Made by a program: the position numbers and the translations under genes
Notes under the pieces: generated by a model
Databases searched by the model: none
The model's input: the letters and a program-made list of their open reading frames with translations, nothing else
Told to the model about the DNA's origin: nothing
NCBI GenBank assembly: GCA_022843525.1
Contig: JALHNR010000008.1
Location: forward strand, 1-32,756
DNA from: Methylocystis sp.
Lineage (GTDB): Bacteria; Pseudomonadota; Alphaproteobacteria; Rhizobiales; Beijerinckiaceae
Reading direction: 5' to 3'
DNA: 32,756 nucleotides
In this document: one piece after another, positions 18,199 to 26,367 of the stretch
Numbering within the stretch: the stretch's first letter is position 1
Layout of the letters: every line of letters begins with the position of its first letter

Positions 18199-18214
18199 GT
18201 TGCGCAACTGCAAC
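18199..18214. promoter_or_regulatory. GTTGC/GCAAC operator-like repeat upstream of the copper cluster
   Basis: The sequence GTTGCGCAAC is a perfect 10-base palindrome (18199-18208), followed one base later by a further GCAAC (18210-18214). Overlapping inverted and direct TGCAA-type half-sites resemble binding sites of Fur/Mur-type metal regulators in alphaproteobacteria. The position between the LuxR gene and the first gene of the receptor cluster suits an operator. The protein that binds is not identifiable from sequence. Confidence 0.4.
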
Positions 18215-18317
18215 AATGACAAGAATTTACGTGAATGCCGAGCGTCACCCTCCCGATCGGGGGGAAACGGAAGAAAACGTAGCGGCTAAGTTACACGAAA
18301 TGAATCGGCGTAGCGGC

Positions 18318-18710
18318 ATGTCACCTCCGGCTTCAACGAAGACAGCAAAGACGAACGCAAGGCGGAAAGACCTGCGCGCCTTTCTTGCTGCGACGATTTT
18401 CGTCGTTTCGGCGTTGTTGCAGGCGACGATCGCGCCGCAGGCGGCCCTGTCGGCGACGCAAGAGTTCTGCGTCACGAGTCACGCCGCTGCGGACGAGACC
18501 GCGCCGAGCGGCGCGCCGACGCACGGCTGGCACGCGCACTGCGGCGCCTGCCAGATTGCCGCGGCGCCGATCCTTTCCGAAAAGCCGCCGATCGCGCGGC
18601 TCGAACAGCCGCCAATCCCGCTTGTCTATTTCGACTCATGGCCTTTCGAACCGCGAGAGCGACGCCGGCCCGGCGAAATGCGCTCGCGCGCGCCTCCCAC
18701 GCTCTCCTGA
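18318..18710 (+). CDS. Small His/Cys-containing membrane-anchored protein (DUF2946-like)
   Basis: About 130 residues from the ATG at 18318; in-frame ATGs at 18300 and 18216 are alternatives and none has a clear ribosome binding site. After a basic start, FLAATIFVVSALLQATIAPQ is a signal anchor or signal peptide. The exported part holds FCVTSHAA and the cluster HGWHAHCGACQ, three His and two Cys within 11 residues, a likely metal-binding site. Short proteins with a His/Cys cluster, often named DUF2946, are frequently found next to TonB-dependent copper receptors, as here (60 bases upstream of one). The copper-handling role is inferred from that context and the ligands. The family assignment is tentative. 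Confidence 0.68.
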   Translation: MSPPASTKTAKTNARRKDLRAFLAATIFVVSALLQATIAPQAALSATQEFCVTSHAAADETAPSGAPTHGWHAHCGACQIAAAPILSEKPPIARLEQPPIPLVYFDSWPFEPRERRRPGEMRSRAPPTLS

Positions 18711-18770
18711 CGAAACAAAACACGCACCGTTTCAACCGCCGTTCGCCGGCGGATCAGGAGAACTCATCCA

Positions 18771-21197
18771 ATGTACCGTCCCGCCCTACTGCGCAGCGCA
18801 AGCGCTTGCGCGTTGATCCTGGCCTCGCTTGCGACCGCCAAGGCCCAAGTCTCTCTTCCGCAGATCGTCGTCGGCGCCGCGCAGGGGACGCCAACCACGC
18901 CGCCGGTGGATAAGGCCAACGAGACCGTCGTCACGCAAAGAGAAATCGTGGAGGAAAAACCTCCCGAAACGGATACGGCGAAGCTTCTCGAGCATCAGCC
19001 GGGCGTGAGCGTTCAGACAGGGGGCGGCGTTTCCGGGCTCCCGGCGATCCGCGGTCTCGCCGACGATCGCCTGAAGATTGTCGTCGGCGGCGTGCAGGCC
19101 ACGTCCTCCTGCGCCAATCACATGAATTCGCCGTTGAGCTACACCGATCCGAACACGATCGGCCGCGTTGAAGTCGTCACCGCGGTCTCGTCCGTCAGCA
19201 AAGGCGGCGATTCGATCGGCGGCTCTATTCTGGTCACGCCGAAATCGCCGGTCTTTGCGACGCCTGTGGTCGCGCCGGGGGTTGTCGGCCCGGGCGGCGC
19301 GCCGGTGTCGCCGATCGTCGCCGCAAGTCCCTACCCGCCTGTTCCCTATCTGCCGCTGCCGGTTCCCGGGACGCTGCGATTTGGCCCGAACAATGAAGTG
19401 CTGGCGACGGGAACAGTTTCCGCGTTCTTCCGCGGCAACAACAACGGCGTCGGCGTTTCAGCAAACATCAACATGGCCAACGACCATTGGAGCCTGCTCT
19501 ACAATGGGTCCTGGCAGCGGGCGACGAACTATCACGCCGGCGGCAACGGCGACAAAGTTCTCTCAACGAGCTTCATGTCCGAGAATCACGCCGTCACGCT
19601 CGGCTACCAGAACGAAGGGCATCTGTTCACCTTCCGCGGCGCCTATCAGAACATCCCCTACCAGGGCTTTCCGAACCAACGCATGGATATGACGCGCAAT
19701 CGCTCCTATTCGCTGGACGCTCTCTACAAGGGCGCCTTCGAATGGGGCACGCTGGAGGCGCGCGCCTACTGGCATCAGGTCTTCCACAAGATGGGATTCC
19801 TGGAGGATAGATTCTGGCTCAATCACCCGATGATCGCGCTCGGCCGCGACTTTGGCTATTCGGTAAAAGCGGAAATTCCATACAGCGATCAGGATCTTTT
19901 CCGCATCGGCAATGAGTTCCACGGCTATCGCCTGCAGGACTACTGGCCTTCCGATCCCACCGGTTTCACGCAGGGGTTCGCCACGCCACCCGGCAGTTTG
20001 AGCCGGCCTTTCGCGAATGTGAACATCAACGGCGGCCAGCGCAACCGATTTGGCACCTATGCCGAATGGGAGCGCCGCTGGACGACTCAGTGGTCCAGCC
20101 TGATTGGCGTGCGCAACGACATCGTCTGGATGGACACTGGTCCTGGCCAGAGCTACACGCCCTTTATCTTCCCCAACTCACCCCTGCTCGCGCGCGCGAA
20201 TAATTTGGCGGTCAATATCTTCAACGCGCAAAATCGCGCGCGCATCGACATCAATTTCGACATGACTGCTCTGGCGCGCTATGAGCCGGAACCTGGCAGC
20301 CTTTACGAGTTCGGCTATTCGCGCAAAACGCGCTCGCCCAATCTCTATGAACGCTACACTTGGCCGGTCGCCGGCCCGTTCACGGCGATGTTCAACTGGT
20401 TTGGCGACGGCAATGGGTATACTGGCAACCTCAATCTGAAGCCGGAAGTGGCGCACAACGTCGCATTCACTGGCGCTTGGCGCGACATGTCCGGCGCAAA
20501 CAATTGGGAAGCGCGGATTTCGCCCTTCTATACCTATGTCGAGAATTACATCGACGGCGCGAGAACCGGCGGGACCTTCAATCAGTTTCCAGTGGCGAAT
20601 TCCTACATTTTCCAGATCTTGCAGTTCCGCAATTTCAATGCGGAGCTTTATGGCGTCGACGGCTCGGGCAGAGTGAAGCTGCATGAGTCGCCCGAATACG
20701 GCAGGCTGCAGGCGGTGGGCGTCGTCAGTTTCGTCTATGGACGAAATCTCGATATCGGCAATCCGCAGTATTGTCCGCCTGGCAACGGCTTGTGCTCCGT
20801 CGCGTCGTTCCTGGTCAAAAAGGGCGACGGTTTGTGGAACCTGATGCCGGCCAATGCGCGCATTGCGCTCGAGCACCAGATCGGCGGGTTGAGCATGGCC
20901 GCTGAAACGCAACTCGTCGCGCCTAAGGATCACGTGTCGGCGAACAAGGGAGAGTTCACGACCCCGGCGTATGCGCTGCTCAATCTCCGCGCCGCCTATG
21001 ACTGGAGCAATATGCGCATCGACCTTGGCGTCGACAACGTCACCGATGCGCTCTACTCGCTGCCGCTTGGCGGGTTCGACTTGACGAACTATTCGCGCAA
21101 TGCGTTCCTCTTCGGACGCAATGCGGGTCTTGCGAGCGTGCGCCAGGTCCCCGGAATGGGACGAAACTTCTACGCGGGCCTGACCGTAAGGTTCTGA
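18771..21197 (+). CDS. TonB-dependent copper receptor, OprC/NosA-like
   Basis: An 808-residue outer-membrane receptor. It has a signal peptide (about 1-25), a TonB-box-like LPQIVVG at about 29-35, a plug domain (LLEHQPGVSVQTGGGVSGLP and IRGLADDRLKIVVGGVQ) and a beta-barrel ending in the aromatic strand NFYAGLTVRF with terminal Phe. TSSCANHMNSPLSY holds a CxxxM motif (C114, M118), and WHQVFHKMGFLEDR holds HxM (H339, M341). These match the Cys, Met, His and Met copper ligands described for Pseudomonas OprC, so copper import is the best call. An unusual Pro/Ala/Val-rich insertion (about 159-200) lies at the plug-barrel junction. AGGAG at 18756-18760 precedes the ATG. It is followed by a terminator hairpin. 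Confidence 0.88.
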   Translation: MYRPALLRSASACALILASLATAKAQVSLPQIVVGAAQGTPTTPPVDKANETVVTQREIVEEKPPETDTAKLLEHQPGVSVQTGGGVSGLPAIRGLADDRLKIVVGGVQATSSCANHMNSPLSYTDPNTIGRVEVVTAVSSVSKGGDSIGGSILVTPKSPVFATPVVAPGVVGPGGAPVSPIVAASPYPPVPYLPLPVPGTLRFGPNNEVLATGTVSAFFRGNNNGVGVSANINMANDHWSLLYNGSWQRATNYHAGGNGDKVLSTSFMSENHAVTLGYQNEGHLFTFRGAYQNIPYQGFPNQRMDMTRNRSYSLDALYKGAFEWGTLEARAYWHQVFHKMGFLEDRFWLNHPMIALGRDFGYSVKAEIPYSDQDLFRIGNEFHGYRLQDYWPSDPTGFTQGFATPPGSLSRPFANVNINGGQRNRFGTYAEWERRWTTQWSSLIGVRNDIVWMDTGPGQSYTPFIFPNSPLLARANNLAVNIFNAQNRARIDINFDMTALARYEPEPGSLYEFGYSRKTRSPNLYERYTWPVAGPFTAMFNWFGDGNGYTGNLNLKPEVAHNVAFTGAWRDMSGANNWEARISPFYTYVENYIDGARTGGTFNQFPVANSYIFQILQFRNFNAELYGVDGSGRVKLHESPEYGRLQAVGVVSFVYGRNLDIGNPQYCPPGNGLCSVASFLVKKGDGLWNLMPANARIALEHQIGGLSMAAETQLVAPKDHVSANKGEFTTPAYALLNLRAAYDWSNMRIDLGVDNVTDALYSLPLGGFDLTNYSRNAFLFGRNAGLASVRQVPGMGRNFYAGLTVRF

Positions 21198-21214
21198 CGC
21201 AACATGCTATCTTA

Positions 21215-21243
21215 AAAGGCGGCGCGCCCTTGCGCCGCCTTTC
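21215..21243 (+). terminator. Terminator or attenuator hairpin after the copper receptor
   Basis: AAAGGCGGCGC (21215-21225) pairs perfectly with GCGCCGCCTTT (21232-21242) across a six-base loop. It lies 18 bases past the receptor stop and 13 before the thioredoxin-like start. The trailing T-run is short (TTT then CC), so it may stop only part of the transcripts and set a lower level for the genes behind it. Confidence 0.8.
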
Positions 21244-21255
21244 CTCCGGACGTTT

Positions 21256-21825
21256 ATGATGCGGCGACCTCTCGTTTTGACCCTTTTGCTCTGCGTTGCG
21301 CTTGCCTCGGCGCATGCCGAGATCATCGGCGCCAACGCGCCGCGCGCGGTCACCGAGGACGAGATGAAGGCCTCTCTGGGGGAGGTCGATCTCGTGGGCG
21401 CAAATGGCGCGTCGCTCGATCTGCGCGCGCTGATGGCGAACGGTCGGCCGACGCTTGTCAGCCTTTGGGCATATTGGTGTCCGAATTGTCTCGCCGAAAT
21501 GAAAGGCTTCAAGGCGATCGCCGCCGCCTGCCCGGATCGTTGGAACATCGTCTTCGTCTCGGCGCGCGCAAGCGACTACCCCAAGGATCTGGCGAAGTTC
21601 AAAACCTACGGCCTGCCCTGGAAGATTTTTCGCGTCGGCGATTCTACGAAGACCGATGTCGCAAAAGCAAAGAGCGCGCGGGCCTTCTACGGCGCCACGG
21701 CCGACGGCGGCGTGGTCACCCCGCTGCACTATCTGATCGGCGCTTCCGGACGGGTGGACGCTATCGTCGACGGCAGACTGAACTTCGCCGAACCCCAACG
21801 TCTCGCCGCCTTCTGCGCCGACTGA
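21256..21825 (+). CDS. Exported thioredoxin-like protein (TlpA/ResA-like, CPNC)
   Basis: A 189-residue protein with a signal peptide (MMRRPLVLTLLLCVALASAHA) and a thioredoxin fold of the TlpA/ResA type: GRPTLVSLWAYWCPNCLAEM carries the redox-active C75-P-N-C78, and VVTPLHYLIGASGRVDAIVD has the cis-Pro and central-strand region. Such periplasmic proteins reduce disulfides, for instance in cytochrome or copper-site assembly. It follows the copper receptor by 58 bases with a terminator hairpin between. Maintaining reduced Cys or Met ligands of copper proteins is a reasonable inference. The ribosome binding site is weak, and the second Met (21259) is equally possible as start. Confidence 0.88.
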   Translation: MMRRPLVLTLLLCVALASAHAEIIGANAPRAVTEDEMKASLGEVDLVGANGASLDLRALMANGRPTLVSLWAYWCPNCLAEMKGFKAIAAACPDRWNIVFVSARASDYPKDLAKFKTYGLPWKIFRVGDSTKTDVAKAKSARAFYGATADGGVVTPLHYLIGASGRVDAIVDGRLNFAEPQRLAAFCAD

Positions 21826-21903
21826 AACGGCGCCGTTCGGCCTTGTCGCCAAAATGCATTATCTTGGCGCGAAGATTCGGCTCTGAAGCGCCGAGGAGAG
21901 CCC

Positions 21904-22851
21904 ATGCGAGAACTTGTCGCGTCGCCCGGCAACCCAATCCCCGAGGGCGCCGCAGTTTACATCCTGAAGACACGGGATGGCCGGCGTTTGCGCGCAGCCG
22001 CATTTCCTTGCAGCGGGAGTGCGCGCGGCACGGTGGCGCTGTTTCAGGGCCACAACGAATTCATCGAAAAATATTTCGAGACAATCGAGGAGTTGCGCAG
22101 CCGCCGCCTCGACGTGGTCGCGCTCGATTGGCGTGGCCAGGCCGGCTCGGAGCGCGAACTCGCCGACCCGCGCAAGGGCCATATCGACGACTTCTCGCAG
22201 TATCAACGCGATCTGGAGGTTTTCATCTCCCAGGTGTTGAGCCAGCGGCCGCAGCCTTGGTTCGCCCTCGCACATTCGATGGGCGCGGCCATCCTGCTGG
22301 ACGCGGCGCATGCAGGAAAAACGCCGTTCCAGCGTTTCGTGCTGACCGCCCCGATGATTGATCTCGCCAATCTGCGCTTTCCGCGCGGGTCGCGCTGGCT
22401 CGCTGACACGCTCGACATGTGCGGACTGGGCGGCAAGTACATCCCGGGCGGAACCGGCGCCTCTTTCATCGAGAAGCCCTTCAAGGGCAATCTCTTGACC
22501 ACTGACCCGGTTCGCTTCGAACGAAACGCGGCGATACTCCGGGTAGCGCCGCAGCTCGCCATCGGCGATCCGACGATCGGCTGGGTCAACGCCGCCTTCC
22601 GTCTCATGAGGGGTTTCGAATCGCCCGACTACGCCCGAAGAATTCGCGCGACAATCCTGATGTTCGGCTGCGGGCGTGAGACGATCGTCTCTAACGCCGC
22701 CATCGAGCGTTTCGCGCAAAATCTCGACAGCGGCGTTCTCGCGATGATCCCCGGCGCCAAGCATGAACTCATGATGGAACGCGACGAGTTTCGCAGTCAG
22801 TTCTGGCGCGGCTTCGACGCTTTCATTCCGGGCGAAGCGCGCGTCTCCTAA
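21904..22851 (+). CDS. Alpha/beta hydrolase, lysophospholipase-like (serine aminopeptidase S33 type)
   Basis: A 315-residue cytoplasmic alpha/beta hydrolase. LFQGHNEFIEKYFETIEELR resembles the oxyanion-loop region of PldB-type lysophospholipases, DWRGQAGSERELADPRKGHI follows strand 4, and LAHSMGAAI carries the nucleophile Ser125. PGAKHELMMERDE supplies the catalytic His near the C-terminus. The acid region reads FGCGRETIVSN, with Glu after Arg where PldB-like enzymes usually show Asp, so the acid may be Glu or displaced. GAGGAGA precedes the ATG. It is 78 bases after the thioredoxin-like gene and its stop overlaps the convergent hisN stop by four bases. The substrate is probably a monoacyl lipid, inferred from family only. 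Confidence 0.87.
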   Translation: MRELVASPGNPIPEGAAVYILKTRDGRRLRAAAFPCSGSARGTVALFQGHNEFIEKYFETIEELRSRRLDVVALDWRGQAGSERELADPRKGHIDDFSQYQRDLEVFISQVLSQRPQPWFALAHSMGAAILLDAAHAGKTPFQRFVLTAPMIDLANLRFPRGSRWLADTLDMCGLGGKYIPGGTGASFIEKPFKGNLLTTDPVRFERNAAILRVAPQLAIGDPTIGWVNAAFRLMRGFESPDYARRIRATILMFGCGRETIVSNAAIERFAQNLDSGVLAMIPGAKHELMMERDEFRSQFWRGFDAFIPGEARVS

Positions 22852-23660
22852 CCGCCGAGCAGCTTCAACGCCTGTTCGTGCAGCGCCGGGTCGCCCGCCG
22901 CCACGATGGCGCCGCCCAGCGCCGCCGCGCCGCCGCTCCAGTTGGTGACGACGCCCCCGGCGCCCTCGATGATCGGGATCAGCGCGACGATGTCATAGGG
23001 CTGCAAATTCGTCTCGATGACGAGGTCGACATGGCCGGCCGCAAGCGCGCAATAGGCGTAGCAGTCGCCGCCGTAGCGGGAAAGCCGCGCCGCGCGCTCA
23101 ACGCGGTGAAAATGCTCGCGCAGCGCCGGGTCGATCAGCAGCGGCGAGGTCGTCATCAGCGTCGCCTGCGCGAGGTTTGGACAGTGGCGCGAGGCAATCT
23201 TGCGCGTCTCAAGAACGCCGCGCGCGCCCTCCGACCCTCGCGCCGGCCCGCGCCAATAGGCGGCCTCGCCGTCGCCGAAGAATCGCTCTCGCGTAAACGG
23301 CTGGCTCATCAGGCCGTAGCAGGGACGCCCGCGATGCGTGAGGCCGATCAGCGTGCCCCACAGCGGCAGACCGCAGATGAAGCTCTTGGTGCCGTCGATC
23401 GGATCAAGCACCCAGACATATTCGGCGTTTTCGCGTAAATGTCCGAATTCCTCGCCGTAGACGCCGTGGTCGGGGAAGGTCGCCTCGATCAGCCGCCGCA
23501 TGGCGAGTTCGGCGCCGCGGTCGGCTTCCGTGACGGGATCGAACGCGCCGCCATGCGCCTTGTCGTCGGCGGCGAGCGCGGTCCTGAAGAAAGGCATGAT
23601 GGCTTCCGCCGAAACGTCGGCGAGGCGCTCAACGAATTTATCGAAATCAACGGCGGTCAT
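22848..23660 (-). CDS. hisN: Histidinol-phosphatase, inositol-monophosphatase type
   Basis: HisN dephosphorylates L-histidinol phosphate in histidine synthesis, replacing the unrelated PHP- or HAD-type enzymes in many Actinobacteria and Alphaproteobacteria. The 270-residue product has the IMPase metal motifs FDPVTEADR, GEEFG, VLDPIDGTKSFI and, at the C-terminal side, LQPYDIVALIPIIEGAGG. The form GLPLWGTLIGLTHRGRP after the DPIDGT motif is typical of the HisN branch, unlike the suhB product in this window. GGAGCTGGC precedes the ATG at 23660. It is transcribed in the same direction as the N-formylglutamate amidohydrolase gene, 34 bases behind it. Confidence 0.86.
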   Translation of the reverse strand: MTAVDFDKFVERLADVSAEAIMPFFRTALAADDKAHGGAFDPVTEADRGAELAMRRLIEATFPDHGVYGEEFGHLRENAEYVWVLDPIDGTKSFICGLPLWGTLIGLTHRGRPCYGLMSQPFTRERFFGDGEAAYWRGPARGSEGARGVLETRKIASRHCPNLAQATLMTTSPLLIDPALREHFHRVERAARLSRYGGDCYAYCALAAGHVDLVIETNLQPYDIVALIPIIEGAGGVVTNWSGGAAALGGAIVAAGDPALHEQALKLLGG

Positions 23661-23694
23661 GCCAGCTCCAGGCCGGAGGCGTCGAGCGCCCCGG

Positions 23695-24654
23695 CTATTC
23701 GGCCGCCGCGCGTCGCTCGCCGCCCAAAATCTCGCTCAAGTCTTCGTGCCGCGCCACCACCGCCATGACGTCCGCAAGATCGCGGGCGACGGCGTCGAAG
23801 CGCTCGTTCTTCTGGAGCGTAGACTCGTCCATGTAAAGACCACGCGACACTTCGATCTGCAGGGCGTGCCAGCCCGCGGCGGGCTTGCCGTAATGCTCGG
23901 TGATAAAACCGCCCGCGTAGGGCCGATTGCGCATGACGTGATAGCCGCGGCCGCGCAACCGATCCTCGACAACGTCGACGAGTCCGGTGAAGGCGCTGGC
24001 GCCGTACCGGTCGCCGATGACGAAGTCGATGCGCCGCTTGTCGCCCCGCGTCGAAAGCAAGGGATCGCGCGCGCCGGTCGAAGGCATTGAATGGCAGTCG
24101 ATCAGCACGGCGACGCCGAAACGCGCCGCGGCGCGCTCCATCAGGCCGCGCAAGGCCGCATGGTAGGGCTTGTAGAGGCTGTCGATGCGCCGCAGGGCTT
24201 CCTCGAGCGTGAGGCGGCTTGCATAGATCTCGCGCGCGTCGGCGACGACGCGCGGGATCGTGCCCAGTCCGGCCGCGACGCGCAGAGAACGCGTATTGGC
24301 GAAGGACGGCAAAGCGCCGTCGAAGAGCTTGGGGTCGAGTTCGTAGGGTTCGCGATTGAGATCGAGATAGGCGCGGGGAAAGCGCGCCCGCAGCAGAGGC
24401 GCTCCCATGGATGAGGCCGAGGCGAAGAGATCGTCGACATAGGCGTCTTCCGAACGGCGCAGCGTCGCCGCGTCGAGCGGCGTCGCGGCGAGAAAGCGCG
24501 CAGGATAGATCCGCCCCGAATGCGGTGAGGAAAAGACCAGCGGCGAGATGAGCGCGTCCGGCTCGATGATATCGAAGGCGCGCTCAAACTCCGGTTCGCA
24601 GCAGGGCGTCGCCGTAAAATTGGTTTCGCGCCACTCGCGCATGCCGTTGTTCAT
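23695..24654 (-). CDS. N-formylglutamate amidohydrolase family protein
   Basis: Members hydrolyse N-formyl-L-glutamate to glutamate and formate, the last step of one histidine-degradation route. The product has about 319 residues from the ATG at 24654; 24681 and 24642 are possible starts and no strong ribosome binding site decides. Family blocks are LVFSSPHSGRIYP (metal-binding His), DLNREPYELDP, VLIDCHSMPSTG, GYHVMRNRPYAGGFITEHYG and HALQIEVSRGLYMDE. It lies directly upstream of hisN on the same strand and divergent from cpdR. The family also includes enzymes with other N-acyl-amino-acid substrates, so the substrate is assigned by family. Confidence 0.88.
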   Translation of the reverse strand: MNNGMREWRETNFTATPCCEPEFERAFDIIEPDALISPLVFSSPHSGRIYPARFLAATPLDAATLRRSEDAYVDDLFASASSMGAPLLRARFPRAYLDLNREPYELDPKLFDGALPSFANTRSLRVAAGLGTIPRVVADAREIYASRLTLEEALRRIDSLYKPYHAALRGLMERAAARFGVAVLIDCHSMPSTGARDPLLSTRGDKRRIDFVIGDRYGASAFTGLVDVVEDRLRGRGYHVMRNRPYAGGFITEHYGKPAAGWHALQIEVSRGLYMDESTLQKNERFDAVARDLADVMAVVARHEDLSEILGGERRAAAE

Positions 24655-24833
24655 ATGTTTTTCTCGTCCCCGCGCCGCCACCGCCGCCAGACTAGCGCCG
24701 CCGCGGCCGACCAGCGCTCGAAAAGGACGGTGCGTCGCGTTATACTGGGCGCTAAGTTAACGCGGCGCCACCCCGGTTTCACCTGAAATTTACGAAGCTC
24801 GGGCGATATGGCAAAAAACCCGCGAGGATGGCG

Positions 24834-25214
24834 ATGAACGATAGACCGACCGCGAGAATTCTGCTTGCGGAAGACGACAACGACATGCGGCGCTTCCTGG
24901 TCAAGGCTTTGCAGCAGGCCGGTTTTTCCGTCACGTCATTTGACAACGGGCTTTCTGCCTACGATCAGCTTCGGGTCGAGCCCTTCGAACTCCTGCTGAC
25001 CGACATCGTCATGCCCGAGATGGATGGAATCGAACTCGCCCGCCGCGCGACCGAACTCGATCCCGACATCAGGGTCATGTTCATCACCGGCTTCGCCGCC
25101 GTGGCGCTCAACCCCGACAGTCACGCGCCGCGACAGGCGAAAATCCTCTCCAAGCCGTTCCATCTGCGGGATTTGGTCACTGAGGTGCACAGAATGCTTG
25201 CGGCCTGAACGCTT
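24834..25214 (+). CDS. cpdR: Single-domain response regulator, CpdR-like
   Basis: CpdR is an adaptor whose unphosphorylated form localises and primes ClpXP for degradation of CtrA-pathway substrates. The product, about 124 residues ending at the stop near 25208, is a receiver domain only: ILLAEDDNDM (acidic pair), LLLTDIVMPEMDG (phospho-acceptor D57), MFITGF (switch Thr) and KILSKPFHL (Lys). The surrounding residues (FLVKALQQAGFSVTSFDNGL, GFAAVALNPDS) are the CpdR-specific sequence, not a generic CheY. The ATG at 24834 is preferred over 24828 because GAGGA lies five bases before it. TATACT at 24741-24746 may be the -10 box, followed by GTTAAC, a CtrA half-site. Confidence 0.9.
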
Positions 25215-25270
25215 TAGATCGCGCTGCATCTGAGCTTTATCGCCCAATGCAGATCACGCAGCGCGATCTA
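25215..25270. repeat. Long inverted repeat between cpdR and the homocysteine methyltransferase gene
   Basis: TAGATCGCGCTGC (25215-25227) and GCAGCGCGATCTA (25258-25270) are perfect 13-base inverted arms. An inner ATCTG (25228-25232) can pair with CAGAT (25250-25254), lengthening the stem with a three-base bulge. The right arm contains the stop codon of the minus-strand gene. There is no T-run, so it is an atypical bidirectional terminator, an mRNA-stabilising hairpin or an intergenic repeat. Confidence 0.8.
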
Positions 25271-26203
25271 GGCGCAAGCTTCGCAGATCGCGGCGACATG
25301 GCGATCGTCCGTCCCGCAACACCCGCCCAGGATGCGTAAGCCGGGATATGTTTCGCGCAATTTCCGATATCTGCGGCCGAGATCAATCGGATCGCCGGAG
25401 TCGAGCGTCTCCGATTCGTCCAATTCGCCGTGGCTTTTCGTCGAAGCGTTGGCCTTGACGCCCAACAGCCGGTTCATCCATGGCGCGTCCGCGGAGAGCG
25501 CCTGCTCGAAATGCGTCGGATGGGCGCAGTTGATCATGTAATAGGCAGGCGCTGCGTCGGTTTCGCGATCCACCGTCTCGACCGCGTCGCGCAAGCTCCG
25601 GCCGCCAATAAGCTTGCCGTCAGTCTCCACCGTGAAGGAAATTGAGCAGGGCATGGCGAGCGCGCGGGCGGCGCGGGCGATCCCGATCGCCTCCTCGACG
25701 TAATTCAGAGTGTAGGCAGCGACCATGTCGGCGGCCGTTTGGGCGAAGGAGGCGATCTGCGGCGCGTGATAGGCTTCCGCTTCCGTGGCGCTCATGCGCC
25801 CTTCGGCGTAGCCATCTCCGCGCGGCCCGATCACGCCGGCGACGACGATCGGCGTTTGAGCCGTCTCCCAAGCCTGCCGAAGTTCGTCGAGCAGCGCGAT
25901 CGATGCTTCATTGATGCGCTTCAACCCTGCCGCGTCATAGCCAAGCTTCGCGCCCCAGTCGGGATTCGCGCGCCAGGTTGGACTGTCCAGCATCAAGCCG
26001 CGTCCGTGGCGCCGCGCGATCGCGAGGTAGCGCTCGTAATAGGCGCGGAGCCGCGCCCGTCCCTCTTCACTGTCGAGCAGAACAAACGACGCGAAATGCG
26101 GCAAGTCGACGCCCTCATGGAAGATCAGCGTCGTCTCCATGCCGCCGTCGCTAACGAAGAGATCCGGCTTCAGCTGCGGCAGATCGGCTCGGTATCCGGT
26201 CAT
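25268..26203 (-). CDS. Homocysteine S-methyltransferase family protein
   Basis: These enzymes transfer a methyl group to homocysteine using a catalytic zinc. The 311-residue product has [13 protein letters not shown] at the N-terminus, a TIM-barrel body, and the zinc ligands in [11 protein letters not shown] and in [12 protein letters not shown] near the C-terminus. It has no cobalamin or folate domains, so it resembles MmuM-type single-domain enzymes that use S-methylmethionine or betaine-like donors; the donor cannot be told from sequence. GAGGAA lies upstream of the ATG. It is convergent with cpdR and its stop lies inside the inverted repeat at 25215-25270. It is divergent from rpmE. Confidence 0.88.
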   Translation of the reverse strand: MTGYRADLPQLKPDLFVSDGGMETTLIFHEGVDLPHFASFVLLDSEEGRARLRAYYERYLAIARRHGRGLMLDSPTWRANPDWGAKLGYDAAGLKRINEASIALLDELRQAWETAQTPIVVAGVIGPRGDGYAEGRMSATEAEAYHAPQIASFAQTAADMVAAYTLNYVEEAIGIARAARALAMPCSISFTVETDGKLIGGRSLRDAVETVDRETDAAPAYYMINCAHPTHFEQALSADAPWMNRLLGVKANASTKSHGELDESETLDSGDPIDLGRRYRKLRETYPGLRILGGCCGTDDRHVAAICEACA

Positions 26204-26367
26204 TATCTGTATTCCTCGCTTGTGGCGCCCGGCCGTTAGGGGCCAACTTGCCCATTTGCCCGCAGTGCGTTATCAGCGCCAGCAAATTCGCTTGTTTCGA
26301 ACGGCCGACCCCGCGCCGCCGCGGCGTGGGTCTTCAGTCGTTTCCATCGCAAAAAGGATGCATCATT

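Noticed and set aside
18216-18317. N-terminal extension of the His/Cys protein, and a possible cobalamin riboswitch before the TonB receptor
   Set aside because: The extension has no signal-like or conserved character. None of the conserved cobalamin-riboswitch boxes is visible.
26248-26367. Longer start for L31
   Set aside because: The extra 40 residues precede a conserved L31 opening and a ribosome binding site at 26354-26358.
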